In this document: positions 1 through 9,537 of the stretch, piece after piece
Position numbering within the stretch: position 1 is the first letter of the stretch
Layout: each line of letters begins with the position of its first letter
From: Candidatus Dechloromonas phosphoritropha
Lineage (GTDB): Bacteria > Pseudomonadota > Gammaproteobacteria > Burkholderiales > Rhodocyclaceae
Assembly (NCBI GenBank): GCA_016722705.1
Contig: JADKGN010000001.1
Span: forward strand, 372,001 to 436,000
Reading direction: 5' to 3'
Length of the DNA stretch: 64,000 bases
Program-made: the position numbers and the translations under genes
The notes under the pieces: model-generated
The model's input: only the letters and a program-made list of their open reading frames with translations
The model's database searches: none
What the model was told of the DNA's origin: nothing

Positions 1-1
1 T

Positions 2-463
2 CGGCACTCGGCCAACCCGGTCGGGCGGCTGGTCCTGCACCTGTTCGGCCGGACGGAACCACAGCATCTCGAACAATCCGACTGCATCTGCACGGCGCTG
101 CAATTGATCAACTTCTGGCAGGATGTCGCGGTCGACTGGGAAAAACAGCGCATTTATATCCCGCAGAGCGATCTGCAGCGCTTCCGGGTCAGCGAAACCG
201 ATATCGCCGCCGGGCGCTGGTCGGCCAACTGGGCAGCACTGATGGATTTCCAGATCGACCGGGCGCGTGACCTGATGCTGCGCGGCGCGCCGCTCGTCCA
301 TGCTCTGCCCGGCCGCCTCGGCTGGGAAATCCGCCTGACCATCCAGGGCGGATTGCGCATTCTGGAGCGCCTGCGCCGCGTGCGCGGCAATGTCTTCCAG
401 CGCCGCCCCAGGCTCGGCAAACGTGACTGGCTGGTTGTAGCCGGGCGTTCCCTTACAATGTGA
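2..463 (+). CDS. hpnC: Hydroxysqualene synthase HpnC, 3' part (5' end outside window)
   Basis: C-terminal part of a trans-isoprenyl diphosphate synthase (squalene/phytoene synthase superfamily). The frame is open from base 2; the true start lies upstream. The second metal-binding region is visible as INFWQDVAVDWEKQRIYIP. In the three-enzyme bacterial squalene route HpnC turns presqualene diphosphate into hydroxysqualene. The next gene is a paralogue (hpnD) starting 4 bp downstream, followed by hpnE, so the three form one operon; this order is the basis for calling it HpnC rather than HpnD. Product is cytosolic or membrane-associated and feeds hopanoid synthesis. Confidence 0.9.
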   Translation, partial: RHSANPVGRLVLHLFGRTEPQHLEQSDCICTALQLINFWQDVAVDWEKQRIYIPQSDLQRFRVSETDIAAGRWSANWAALMDFQIDRARDLMLRGAPLVHALPGRLGWEIRLTIQGGLRILERLRRVRGNVFQRRPRLGKRDWLVVAGRSLTM

Positions 464-466
464 ACG

Positions 467-1300
467 ATGAATCCCGACCATTACTGCCAGGAGAAGTCCG
501 CCGCCAGCGGCTCCTCGTTCTATTACAGCTTTCTGTTCCTGCCCGCCGAGCGCCGACGCGCCATCATGGCGCTCTACGCCTTCTGCCGCGAAGTCGATGA
601 CGTCGTCGACGAATGCAACGACATTTCCATCGCCTCGACCAAGCTGGCCTGGTGGCGCCAGGAAATCGAACGCGTGGCCAATGGCCAGCCGACCCATCCA
701 GTCGGGCTGGCGCTGCAAGCGGCCAGTGTGCAGTTCAACTTGCCCAAGGAGCAACTGCTGGAGATCGTCGATGGCATGGAGATGGATCTCCAGCAGACGC
801 GCTATCTCGATTTCAAGGGGCTGTCGCTCTACTGCTACCGCGTCGCCAGCGTCGTCGGCCTGCTCGCCACCGAGATCTTCGGCGCCAAGGACCGCCAGAC
901 GCAGAAATACGCCCACGACCTCGGCATGGCCTTCCAGCTCACCAACATCATCCGCGACATCGGCGAGGATGCCCGGCGCGGTCGCATCTACATCCCGATG
1001 GACGAGTTGAAACAGTTCAACGTGCCGGCCGCTGACATCCTGAATGCAAAATATTCGGACAACTTCACCGCCTTGATGCAATTCCAGGCCGAACGCACCG
1101 AAAAGTACTATGCACAGGCTTTTGCCCAGTTACCGGCCGTCGACCGCAAAAGCCAGCGCCCTGGCCTGATCATGGCGGCGATCTATCGCACCCTGCTCGA
1201 CGAGATCAGGCGCGAAAATTTCCAGGTCCTGCACCAGCGCATCGCACTGACGCCGGTCCGCAAGATCTGGATCGCCTGGAAGACCTGGATCTTCGCATGA
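467..1300 (+). CDS. hpnD: Presqualene diphosphate synthase HpnD
   Basis: A 277-residue member of the squalene/phytoene synthase family. Both aspartate-rich motifs are present: CREVDDVVDE near residues 40-49 and NIIRDIGEDARRGRIYIP near residues 160-177. By family knowledge HpnD condenses two farnesyl diphosphates to presqualene diphosphate, the first step of the HpnCDE route. It starts 4 bp after hpnC and its stop overlaps the hpnE start by 4 bp, indicating translational coupling. Confidence 0.93.
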   Translation: MNPDHYCQEKSAASGSSFYYSFLFLPAERRRAIMALYAFCREVDDVVDECNDISIASTKLAWWRQEIERVANGQPTHPVGLALQAASVQFNLPKEQLLEIVDGMEMDLQQTRYLDFKGLSLYCYRVASVVGLLATEIFGAKDRQTQKYAHDLGMAFQLTNIIRDIGEDARRGRIYIPMDELKQFNVPAADILNAKYSDNFTALMQFQAERTEKYYAQAFAQLPAVDRKSQRPGLIMAAIYRTLLDEIRRENFQVLHQRIALTPVRKIWIAWKTWIFA

Positions 1301-2535
1301 AGGTTGCCGTCATCGGCGGCGGCTGGGCGGGCATCGCCGCCGCAGTCGAACTGGCTGCTGCCGGCATCGATACCACGCTGTTCGAAGCGGGCCGCGTCCT
1401 CGGCGGCCGCGCACGATCGGTGAGCGTCGATGGCCGAACGCTGGACAACGGCCAGCACATTCTGCTCGGCGCCTATCGCGAGACTCTCGACGTGATGCGC
1501 CAGGTCGGCGCCGACCCCGACCGGCTTCTCGACCGGCACCCGCTGCAGGTCGTCGATGATGCCGGCTTTCGCTTGGCTCTGCCGAAATGGCCGGCGCCGC
1601 TCAATGTCGCCTGGGGCTTGCTGAGCGCCAAAGGTGTCAGCCTGCGCGAAAAACTGGCGACGGCATGGTGGATACAAGGCGTCAAGGCGCGTGGATTTCG
1701 GCTCGGCAAAGACTGCACGGTAACCGAGTGGCTCGACAGCGCCGGCCAGACCGGCCTCCTGCGCCGCAACCTATGGGAGCCGCTGTGTCTCGCCGCGCTG
1801 AACATTCCCGCCGGGCGCGCCTCCGCCCAGATCTTCGCCAATATCCTGCGCGACAGCCTGGGTAGCGCTCGCCGGGAAGACACCGATCTGTTGCTGTCGC
1901 GTGTCAACCTCGGCCAGTTGCTGCCCGAACCGGCGGGTGAGTGGCTGGCAGCGCATGGCGCGACGCTGCGCCTCGGCACGCGGGTCGACGGCATCGTCGC
2001 GAGCAGCGATCAGGTCGCCGTAGCCGGCGAGCATTTCTCGGCTGCGATCATCGCTACCGCCCAGCAGCATGCCGCCAGGCTGTTGCCGGACAGCGGCTCA
2101 AGTTTCGACCATGAACCAATTGCCACGGTCTACCTACAATTCGGGTCGAAATTCCGCCTGCCCTTCCCACTCTTCAGGCAGACCGGAAAATACGGGCAGT
2201 GGGCGGCGGACCGCGGCAACGGCCTGATCGGCTGTGTCTTGAGCGGTCATGGCGACTGGGAGGCGCTCGCCGACGACGCTCTCGCCAGCGCGCTGCAATC
2301 CGAACTGCCGATCGCCGAAGCAGCGCTCTGGCACAAGGTGATCCGCGAAAAGCGCGCCACCTTCTCCTGCCGGCCGGGCATCGCGCGGCCCGACTGCAGC
2401 ACCTCGAATCCGCGAATCATGCTGGCGGGCGATTACACCTGGGCCGACTACCCGGCGACGCTGGAAGGCGCCGTGCGCAGCGGCCGCCGCGCCGCCCACG
2501 CGCTGCTCGGAAAAAGCTACGATCCGCCGCCATGA
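1297..2535 (+). CDS. hpnE: Hydroxysqualene dehydroxylase HpnE
   Basis: A 412-residue FAD-dependent amine-oxidase/phytoene-desaturase-like protein. The N-terminus carries the dinucleotide-binding motif VIGGGWAGIAAAVELA followed by the conserved LGGRARS stretch; the C-terminus has the second FAD-contact region (AGDYTWADYPATLEGAVRSG). HpnE reduces hydroxysqualene to squalene, completing the pathway with HpnC and HpnD. The start overlaps the hpnD stop (ATGA). No squalene-hopene cyclase follows in the window; the downstream side is broken by an IS256 copy. Confidence 0.93.
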   Translation: MKVAVIGGGWAGIAAAVELAAAGIDTTLFEAGRVLGGRARSVSVDGRTLDNGQHILLGAYRETLDVMRQVGADPDRLLDRHPLQVVDDAGFRLALPKWPAPLNVAWGLLSAKGVSLREKLATAWWIQGVKARGFRLGKDCTVTEWLDSAGQTGLLRRNLWEPLCLAALNIPAGRASAQIFANILRDSLGSARREDTDLLLSRVNLGQLLPEPAGEWLAAHGATLRLGTRVDGIVASSDQVAVAGEHFSAAIIATAQQHAARLLPDSGSSFDHEPIATVYLQFGSKFRLPFPLFRQTGKYGQWAADRGNGLIGCVLSGHGDWEALADDALASALQSELPIAEAALWHKVIREKRATFSCRPGIARPDCSTSNPRIMLAGDYTWADYPATLEGAVRSGRRAAHALLGKSYDPPP

Positions 2536-2726
2536 ACGCCCCGCACGTTGCCTTGCTGCTTTTCGCGACCCTTGCTGCCACGACGGTCAACGCCGGCGAG
2601 GACTGGAGGGTGCACCCGAGGGAAAAGTGCCCCGCTCCAACGCTAACAGCGGCAGTCGGAGGCGACGACTGGACACCTGAACTGGGCCGCCAGCTTGCCC
2701 TCCTCAAGCGACAGCCGGATATGCCG
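2532..2726 (+). pseudogene. Truncated secreted-protein gene downstream of hpnE
   Basis: An ATG overlapping the hpnE stop opens a short frame whose first 22 residues look like a cleavable signal peptide (MNAPHVALLLFATLAATTV then NAG). After about 65 codons it runs into the left end of the IS256 copy and stops inside it at 2750. I do not recognise the remaining residues. It could be the broken fourth gene of the hpn operon; its 3' part was not clearly found on the far side of the putative composite element. Confidence 0.4.
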
Positions 2727-4168
2727 GTTAGTGCAACATCCGTTCTGTAAATTCTTTGCCTGTTGGTTTTGCGCGGCTGAGCTGGCCGGAGCGATGAGGG
2801 CGCGTAGCGCCCGAAGCGCGGAGGACGGCACAGCCGCGCGGCGAAACATTGACCGGCTACTCCCGCAGGCGATTTCTTCGGGGCATTCTCACCCATTCCC
2901 ACGAAAGAATCGACAGCATGGCACAACGCGTAGAACATCACCCTCTGGATGCCCGTTTTGCGGTGCTGCTAAACAACGGTCTGGATGGCGCCGGCGAAGC
3001 ACTGCGCATTCTGGTCAACGAGGCCAGCCGGATTGAGCGCAAACTTTTTCTCAATGCCCAGCCCCATGAACGTACCGTCGAGCGCTCTGATTACGCCAAC
3101 GGCTTCAAGCCCAAAACGATGATGACCCGGGTTGGCGAACTAACCTTCGAGGTGCCACAGGTGCGCGGCGGCGGCTTCTACCCCAGCGCCCTGGAGAAAG
3201 GGTCGCGGACCGAGCAGGCGCTCAATATCGCCTTGGCCGAAATGTATGTACAGGGGGTTTCCACACGCAAGGTGATCACCGTCCTGCAAGCCCTGCTCGG
3301 GCCAGAGGTGTCGATTTCGTCGACGCAGGTGAGTCGTGCCGCCGAACAACTGGATGCCGGGTTGGCCGTCTGGCGTGAGCGACCGCTCGATGAAACGCCT
3401 TATGTCTTTCTCGATGCGCGGTACGCCCCGAAGGAAGTCCTCTTGGGGGACGAGCGGGTGCGCGAGGGCGGGCAGCTGGTCGACTGTGCCGTGCTGGTGG
3501 CGGTCGGCATCACGCAGACCGGGCATCGCCGGGTGCTGGGTGTCTCGGTTGCCTTGTCCGAGGCAGAGGTGCATTGGCGGGCTTTCCTGGATAGTCTGGT
3601 GCGGCGAGGACTCAAGGGCGTCAAGATGATCATCGCCGATGCGCATGCCGGTCTCAATGCGGCACGCCGCGCCACCTTGCACAGCGTACCCTGGCAACGT
3701 TGCCAGTTCCACCTGCAACAGAACGCGCAGTCGTATGTCACCCGCCTTGATCAGCGCAAACCGGTGGCGCAGCGGATTCGGGCGATCTTCAATGCACCGG
3801 ACAAAACCGAAGCGGAGCGCCTCTTGCGTCAGGCGATCGAGGCCTGGCGGACCGAGGCGCCCAAACTGGCCCAGTGGGCCGAGGAGAATCTGCCCGAGGG
3901 GTTCGCTGTCTTTAATTGGCCAGTGGCCCAACGCGTCCGGTTACGCACGACCAACGGCCTCGAACGCATTAACCGCGAGATCAAACGTCGTACCCGAGTT
4001 GCTTCCATATTCCCCAATACCGCATCCTGCCTCCGCCTCGTCTCGGCACTGCTCGCCGAATGCGATGAGGAGTGGATGACCAGGAAAATCTATCTCAACC
4101 TCAAAGACTGAGACCTCCTTCCCGATGAGACCGCCTGAAAATTTTTACAGAAAAAAAGTTGCACTGCC
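2727..4168 (+). mobile_element. IS256-family insertion sequence, copy 1
   Basis: The left end begins GTTAGTGCAACATCC and the right end, read inward, GGCAGTGCAACTTTTT; both then share TTCTGTAAA, giving imperfect terminal inverted repeats. The ends were set by comparison with copy 2, with which the sequence is collinear. The left non-coding part contains a GTA-loop hairpin (GGGCGC GTA GCGCCC at 2798-2812). One transposase gene is inside. Confidence 0.8.
2918..4111 (+). CDS. IS256-family transposase, copy 1
   Basis: A 397-residue mutator-type DDE transposase. Candidate catalytic residues are Asp in YVFLDARY, Asp in MIIADAHAGL and Glu in TTNGLERINREIKRR; the WQRCQFHLQQN motif typical of IS256 is present. 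ATG at 2918 is preferred over an upstream in-frame TTG at 2849 because a purine-rich stretch (cgaaagaa) precedes it and the length then fits the family. A few bases differ from copy 2. Confidence 0.9.
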   Translation: MAQRVEHHPLDARFAVLLNNGLDGAGEALRILVNEASRIERKLFLNAQPHERTVERSDYANGFKPKTMMTRVGELTFEVPQVRGGGFYPSALEKGSRTEQALNIALAEMYVQGVSTRKVITVLQALLGPEVSISSTQVSRAAEQLDAGLAVWRERPLDETPYVFLDARYAPKEVLLGDERVREGGQLVDCAVLVAVGITQTGHRRVLGVSVALSEAEVHWRAFLDSLVRRGLKGVKMIIADAHAGLNAARRATLHSVPWQRCQFHLQQNAQSYVTRLDQRKPVAQRIRAIFNAPDKTEAERLLRQAIEAWRTEAPKLAQWAEENLPEGFAVFNWPVAQRVRLRTTNGLERINREIKRRTRVASIFPNTASCLRLVSALLAECDEEWMTRKIYLNLKD

Positions 4169-4482
4169 AGTCGAACCGGCCGTGTGCTTCGAGCAGGCCA
4201 TCGTCGGTGACGGTGTAAAAACAGGTGAAAAAGTCGTTGCGAAATTCGTTCTTGCGGACGATGTTCGGTTCCATGTCAGCGGCGATGTGAAAGTAGCCTG
4301 AATTTGGCGGTTTGAAAGGTGTTGGATTTTCTTCGTTGATTTTCTTTGATGACTTTTATCCGAAGGTTTTTTGGCTGTTCTTCCTCGCCTTTCTGTTTTC
4401 TTCCTTCTTCGCTTTGCCCCGCCCTCGAGATCACTTGTCATGACAACTCTTGGGCCATGATTCACCGCAAGGAGGGTGAATC
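4169..4482 (-). pseudogene. Unrecognised gene fragment cut by IS256, then AT-rich spacer
   Basis: On the minus strand a frame is open from about 4360 down to the IS256 end at 4168 and reads like real protein (for example GYFHIAADMEPNIV and NDFFTCFYTVTDDGLLEAHG). No start or family could be assigned. The remaining 120 bp up to 4482 show no gene except the leader of the next ORF, which has a clear ribosome site (aaggagg, about 4471). Confidence 0.3.
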
Positions 4483-5040
4483 ATGGCGCGCCCGAATGAG
4501 CACAAGTGTCTGTTTTGCGGGGTGATGTTCTGCCCAGATCGGCGCAACGCCGGACACCAGAAATACTGTTCCCAAGCGAACTGCCGGAAGGCCAGCAAGG
4601 CGGCGAGTCGGCGTGCTTGGTTGGCCAAACCTGAGAATCAGAATTACTTCAGCGGACCCGAACATGTCGTTCGTGTGCAAGCCTGGCGAGTGGCTCACCC
4701 GGGGTACTGGCAGCGACCGAAAGGCGCGCGCAGTGAGGCATCAGAAGTACCGCTTGCGTTACAAGATCTCTGCCCACCGCAAGTGTTTGAAATCATTGAA
4801 GACGCCCCAATCCTGCCGGAACTTGCGTTACAAGATCTCTGGCGTGAGCAACCGGCTGTTTTAATTGGCTTTATCGCGCAGTTCACCGGCAGTGCGTTAC
4901 AAGATGACATCGCCAAAAGCACTCGGCGGCTGCTAGAACTGGGGCATGACATCTTGGCGGGAAGGATTGGCGATGACCCTCAAACGCATACTCTGCCCCG
5001 CGCGGCTCCGGCAGATACCGGCCCAGTTCAGCTGGGTTGA
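4483..5040 (+). CDS. Cysteine-rich zinc-finger-like protein of an IS21-type element
   Basis: A 185-residue protein with an N-terminal cysteine/histidine cluster (CLFCGVMFCP, then HQKYCSQANC) that could bind zinc, followed by a basic stretch. An AAGGAGG site precedes the ATG. From memory, proteins starting this way accompany IS21-like transposition genes, and the next frame resembles a second such accessory ORF; no istA/istB-type genes remain. The sequence GCGTTACAAGATCTCTG occurs twice inside the gene (about 4757 and 4826), with a third partial copy near 4892. Function unknown. Confidence 0.6.
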   Translation: MARPNEHKCLFCGVMFCPDRRNAGHQKYCSQANCRKASKAASRRAWLAKPENQNYFSGPEHVVRVQAWRVAHPGYWQRPKGARSEASEVPLALQDLCPPQVFEIIEDAPILPELALQDLWREQPAVLIGFIAQFTGSALQDDIAKSTRRLLELGHDILAGRIGDDPQTHTLPRAAPADTGPVQLG

Positions 5041-5302
5041 CCACCGCCTGGTTCGTGACCGCCATATCGAACGCTGCGACCCGCCAGCGGCGGCGCTGTA
5101 CTTGTTCCTGATCACCGTCGCCGACGAGCAAGGCTTGAGTTACTACTCGGATACTGCACTGGCCCGCGTGCTGTCGATGACGCCAGCCCGCCTGAGCCAC
5201 CCTTCGCGCTCGCTAACCGTCCGCAGGCAGACCCGATGTTCGCAGTCGCTGAATGCGAATATCCGTTCTTTGCAACGAGCGACCTCACCCTGCCGACCCT
5301 GA
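4973..5302 (+). pseudogene. Broken helix-turn-helix accessory ORF (IS21-type remnant)
   Basis: ATG at 4973, overlapping the zinc-finger gene, starts MTLKRILCPARLRQIP and continues with a winged-helix-like segment (YYSDTALARVLSMTPARL). After about residue 78 the sequence becomes arginine-rich and no longer protein-like, suggesting a frameshift or deletion near 5200. Between 5303 and 5489 I see no gene; the IS630 begins there. Confidence 0.45.
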
Positions 5303-5489
5303 AGAGCCATATGACGAAAGCAACCCTGCTGGCCGCTTACAGATCATAAAGCTGCCGTTCGAATTTCCGGCATGGCGGTCTGGATCTCGGCCTTATGGAA
5401 AGCTTTGCATAATCGGCCAAAGCCGACCTTGGCCTCACGCCAAAACCTGTCAGGAATGGGTTGGTAATCTGCCGTTGAACTGCTGATGC

Positions 5490-6740
5490 TAGTATATCGT
5501 TCCATCAATATAATTACGTATTATGCGATTTCGAGGTCGAATTTCTTCCAGCGAAAGACAACTGGGGTGGCGTTCATCTCATCGATACCTTTCAGGATGC
5601 GCGCTTTGAGTTCATGAATCGAGGCGACGCGGATATGGCGGAGGAAGGTCCGGGCCATTTTCGAGAAAGCGCATTCGATCAAGTTGAGCCAAGAACCATG
5701 CTTGGGTGTATGAACATACTCGAAACGTCCGGGTCGCGTCGCCAAGTAAGCCATCGTCTCTTTCGAGATGTGGGCCGAGTGATTGTCGAGGACGACACGG
5801 ATAATGGCCTCCGGCGGGTAGTACGCATCGATCGAACGGAGCAAACCGATGAATTCGCAGCTGCGGTGCCGGTCTTCGACTTGGGCAAACACATGGCCGG
5901 CGTGCAAGTCGATGCCGGCCAGGATCGATACGGTTCCATGGCGGACGTACTCGTAATCCCGACTCACCGTCGGCGCTTTGCCGGGAACCGGTGGCCGGTC
6001 AGGCGCCGTCAAGCCAATCGCTTGAACGCCGGGCTTTTCATCGACACTGACCGTGTAAATCGGGTTCGGCCGTCCATCATGAACGGCGCCTTCGGTGTAG
6101 AGGGAAACGTCCCGGTCGACCATCAGCACCTCATGCATCTTCCGGTCGAAGTCGGGATCCCGTTTCTCCAGGTAGTAGGTGATCTTGTGGGGTTTGAGTT
6201 GGTTTGCATCAAGAATCCGCCAGACCGTGCTCTTGCCCGCACCGGCAAGACGAGGGAAGCCCGATGCCGCTGCCTGTTCGGCCACATGGCGGGCCAGCGC
6301 CGAGATGCTCCACAACTCCGCAGCCAGTCCAAACTCCCTTGGTTTGGTGCACGCTACGCTGACCACCCAAGCCTTGGCCTCCTCAGTAATCTCCGGGGCG
6401 TGAGGCCGGTGGTAGGTATCCTTCAATCCGGCTTGAATGCCCGCCGCAAGTGCCTTGTCGATGCATTTGTAGATCATCGGCCGGCTGACGCCCAACTGCC
6501 GCTGAATCTCGGTGATCGATACGCCCTGCGCGTATTTGAGCAGCACGCCGGCACGCTCCACTTCGCGCAACGGCGCCGTTCGCGACGCCGCCAATTCAGA
6601 CAACCTGGACCTCTGCTCGTCTGTCAGCAACAGTGCTGCTCGCCCGCTTGTCCGTCCCATGATCACCTCCACGTCAAATGCTAAGACAATCATGGCAATT
6701 AAAGGCACGTTTGTAAATATATTAATGGAACGTACTACTA
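5490..6740 (-). mobile_element. IS630-family insertion sequence
   Basis: Terminal inverted repeats of about 32 bp match well: CTAGTATATCGTTCCATC on the left and, read inward, CTAGTAGTACGTTCCATT on the right. Both ends carry CTAG, so the element is flanked by TA dinucleotides within CTAG, the target expected for IS630. It encloses one intact transposase on the minus strand. Confidence 0.85.
5521..6660 (-). CDS. IS630-family transposase
   Basis: A 379-residue protein with an N-terminal helix-turn-helix region (QGVSITEIQRQLGVSRPMIY) and a DDE domain: Asp in VSVDEKPG, Asp in VVLDNHSAHIS and Glu in HGSWLNLIECAFSKM, all hallmarks of IS630/Tc1-mariner enzymes. ATG at 6660 is chosen because GGAGGTGATC sits directly before it; a longer upstream frame lacks such a site. 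The frame is intact, so this copy may be active. Confidence 0.9.
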   Translation of the reverse strand: MGRTSGRAALLLTDEQRSRLSELAASRTAPLREVERAGVLLKYAQGVSITEIQRQLGVSRPMIYKCIDKALAAGIQAGLKDTYHRPHAPEITEEAKAWVVSVACTKPREFGLAAELWSISALARHVAEQAAASGFPRLAGAGKSTVWRILDANQLKPHKITYYLEKRDPDFDRKMHEVLMVDRDVSLYTEGAVHDGRPNPIYTVSVDEKPGVQAIGLTAPDRPPVPGKAPTVSRDYEYVRHGTVSILAGIDLHAGHVFAQVEDRHRSCEFIGLLRSIDAYYPPEAIIRVVLDNHSAHISKETMAYLATRPGRFEYVHTPKHGSWLNLIECAFSKMARTFLRHIRVASIHELKARILKGIDEMNATPVVFRWKKFDLEIA

Positions 6741-6891
6741 GTCAATAGCTATTTCGTCAGCGGCATAGGACGGCACCCAAGCCCTCCCCCAAAAAAAATC
6801 CACCAGCAATTCGTAGAGGTGTGGCTGGGAGAAAAAGGCCGGATGAGTTGGCGTGATGCAAATGATCAAACCTACAGGGGGCACAATATAA

Positions 6892-9393
6892 CTAGCTTTC
6901 AACAAAGAGCGTTAGGTACCCTTTCAGTTTGTCTGCACGAATTGACGACCGTTCGATCAGTTGCTGGCAGTGACCTTCTAGCTCGATGTCGGTGAGCTGC
7001 GACTCGCACAATTCCGTCAACAGCACGCGTGCATCTGCAACCAATGCTGTAAGGCGGTCCAGTGTCAATACATAGCTTTCGTGGGCAGCAGCAGCGGGTG
7101 TCGCCTTGCTCGTCGGATGAACGACCACGCGCAGGCTGGTATACCCGTCGTAATTTTTTTCAAACCACTGCTGTGCGACGAGCAGTTGGCCATGCTCATC
7201 CTTGGTCAGCGGGTTCTTGTCCAACTTGCGGCTCTTGGCCTCCAATATCCACGCAATCTTGGTCGGCAGCAGCCACAGCACGTCCGGACCTTCACCGCCA
7301 TCGTCATGGCGCTCTGTCGACAGGCCAATCATTCTTCCGAGGTCTGCCAAGGCCTGCTCGAACTGGTTGGCACTGGCGTTGGCATTCAGCTTCGAGACCA
7401 CCTGTTCGAACTGTTGCAACAAACCGCGTCGCATGCGGTATCCACGAAGTTGGTACGCGATGGCGGCGCCCTGTGCTCCCGGCATCTGCAGCGGCCGGTA
7501 CGGCGGCATAACACGCGGGCGCAGCAAGTTGCGATTGGCGCCAAATGCAGACCGCTGCAGTTCGTCGCTGCGGTCGTTCTGGCCCCAATTGTGCGCAATC
7601 CGGGCCGCCAGTTGGAGCAGCCAGCCGCGCGTCTGCTCGTCCGGAGCCTCTTTGCCGCTCGTCACCTGATCCAACTTGGCGATTGCCTTGTCGTAATAGC
7701 CATCGGCCCAGTTATTGAAAGCCTTGCGTTCGGCCGCAGCCACCTCAAAGCGCTTTGGGTCGGCCGTCTCCTGCTTCACGTTCTCTGCAAGAGTGTCCGC
7801 ATGGTACTCGACCCAGCTGGAATCCCGGCGAATGCTCATCGTGATCGTGCTGGCCAGATCGTTGACGTCCTTTACCTCCTTACTGACTGTCGACCCCATA
7901 TCAAGCTGAGCGCGGGTTGCACTGGTGAGTAGCCTAAAGTTGGCGTCCTTGGCGATCCAGCCAGCCAAGTCCGAGCCTGCAAGCAGCACAACGCAGTGAT
8001 CACCCGCGCCGCGCGCGCCTCGACCGATACCCTGCTCAATCCGCTGCGCCAACATGCGGCTGATGGTCGCACCGCCGTATAGAGTGGCCGCACGCAGCAA
8101 CTCATAGTCGGACGTTCCAGCCGGAAGACCTTCCATGACGAGAAGCCTGCAGGAATCACCGGGGAGGTCAATCCCGTCATAGCGGTTTGCAAAAACGACC
8201 GGGCCGCTGGTCGTGCGCGCCTGCAATGCCTGGACCTTTGCCTCGACTTTGTCCGAGCCTTCAGCGAACTCCGCGACGTCCTCCCATGCTTTGGCTGCGA
8301 AATTTGAGGGCACGAGAACAACCGCGCCAAGGTTGGCGCCCGCGACCTGTTGCAGCAGCGCCTTTGTGACCTGAGTTGTGTTGAAGTCGAACTTCATCAG
8401 GTTCGGGATCAGTATCATGCGCTCACTGATGCCGGCCAATGATCGCGACGTCAGGGCCTCGTTGACGTGCCTGGGTTCGGCATCGAATGTGCGCACGATC
8501 TCGCTGTCGTCCGCGATCGTCGCCGACATGTAAATGCGGCGTTGTGCGTCGGCGAAGGTCGGGAAAATGTTGACCAGTGGAAGCACCGATGTGACCGTAA
8601 AAGCGTCGCTGCTGATGAGTGCATGACAAAGGTGCAGGTTGTCACGCAGCAGCGGCCAAGCGTAGGGAGTATCTTCCCCATCGCCGCGCAGTAGCCCGCG
8701 AGCCGCATCGATCTGTTCGTGCCACGCCCAATACGGCACCTCGACCACCACGTTACTGAAACCGGAGACGGTATCGTCGAAGGTGCCTAGTCTGTCCATG
8801 TTCTTGAACGCGGCCCGAAACAGCGTGCACAGCGCGTCGTAGCGTTCCCTGTCATCTTTGACCTTGACTTCAAGCGTGAACGACTCGCGAACTTCTGAGA
8901 ACGCAACGTGTGCGTCATCTAGGATCACTGCTCCCGCCTTTACTGGCATCCCCCTGCCTCGGATACCAAACTTGCTGAAGCCATTAAACAGCGCCTTGTA
9001 CGACGCCACCATAATGGCCTTGCAGTTTACGAAGTCGTCCGCCAGCGGCTTTCCTCGAACGTAGGGCAATGCGGCGATCCCCAGTGCTTGCGCCTTTTCT
9101 AGCGTCTGCTTGACCAACTGGTTCGTCGGCGCCAAGTAGAGCACTGGCTCCTTCAGTTCATTCAGCGTGGACTGCGCCATCAGCAAGCCGACCAGTGTCT
9201 TACCGCCGCCGGTGTGCAGTTTCACGACAGTGTCCCGCTCGTCCTTTCGTTTGAACCATGCCTCTAGCACTTCGGCCTGACTTGTGTACAGGTCATTGAT
9301 GCCCTGCGGCTTGGGCAGCCGCCGGAATATCTCCAGCGGATCTATCGGTACGGCCCGCGGGGACAGGGACCTAAGCTTGTTAAAATCGACCAC
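6892..9393 (-). CDS. SF2 helicase with C-terminal PD-(D/E)xK-like nuclease motif
   Basis: Helicase motifs, numbered from the GTG start: Walker A HTGGGKTL (near 60-67), Walker B variant LDDAH (158-162), YMSAT (288-292), and motif VI QRIEQGIGRGARG (about 450-462), resembling the DinG/XPD branch. Near 703-720 GPDVLW followed by WILEAKSRK fits the PD-(D/E)xK pattern D-x(n)-E-x-K, suggesting a fused nuclease. Length is 833 residues from GTG 9393, which has GAGGAG nine bases upstream; an in-frame ATG at 9537 would add 48 unlikely residues. It stands alone between IS elements. An anti-phage or DNA-processing role is inference; I do not recognise a named system. Confidence 0.75.
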   Translation of the reverse strand: MVDFNKLRSLSPRAVPIDPLEIFRRLPKPQGINDLYTSQAEVLEAWFKRKDERDTVVKLHTGGGKTLVGLLMAQSTLNELKEPVLYLAPTNQLVKQTLEKAQALGIAALPYVRGKPLADDFVNCKAIMVASYKALFNGFSKFGIRGRGMPVKAGAVILDDAHVAFSEVRESFTLEVKVKDDRERYDALCTLFRAAFKNMDRLGTFDDTVSGFSNVVVEVPYWAWHEQIDAARGLLRGDGEDTPYAWPLLRDNLHLCHALISSDAFTVTSVLPLVNIFPTFADAQRRIYMSATIADDSEIVRTFDAEPRHVNEALTSRSLAGISERMILIPNLMKFDFNTTQVTKALLQQVAGANLGAVVLVPSNFAAKAWEDVAEFAEGSDKVEAKVQALQARTTSGPVVFANRYDGIDLPGDSCRLLVMEGLPAGTSDYELLRAATLYGGATISRMLAQRIEQGIGRGARGAGDHCVVLLAGSDLAGWIAKDANFRLLTSATRAQLDMGSTVSKEVKDVNDLASTITMSIRRDSSWVEYHADTLAENVKQETADPKRFEVAAAERKAFNNWADGYYDKAIAKLDQVTSGKEAPDEQTRGWLLQLAARIAHNWGQNDRSDELQRSAFGANRNLLRPRVMPPYRPLQMPGAQGAAIAYQLRGYRMRRGLLQQFEQVVSKLNANASANQFEQALADLGRMIGLSTERHDDGGEGPDVLWLLPTKIAWILEAKSRKLDKNPLTKDEHGQLLVAQQWFEKNYDGYTSLRVVVHPTSKATPAAAAHESYVLTLDRLTALVADARVLLTELCESQLTDIELEGHCQQLIERSSIRADKLKGYLTLFVES

Positions 9394-9537
9394 CCTTACT
9401 AGCTCCTCTGCGATTACTGTCGCCCACGAAGATAAATGCTCGTCGAAATCAAGGGGGCCTCGATGTCCGCAGCCCAAATTTGACGAATTTCTGCATCTGG
9501 CAGATAACATATATGCTATCGCATTGACATTATGCAT

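Noticed and set aside
2727..4168. Target duplication of the single IS256 copy
   Set aside because: Left flank ATATGCCG and right flank AGTCGAAC do not match; the same is true for copy 2 (AGAGCATG versus AAATGCCG). Only the outer pair is similar.
5614..6684. 356-codon plus-strand frame opposite the IS630 transposase
   Set aside because: Shadow of a real transposase; the minus strand has the catalytic motifs and ribosome site.
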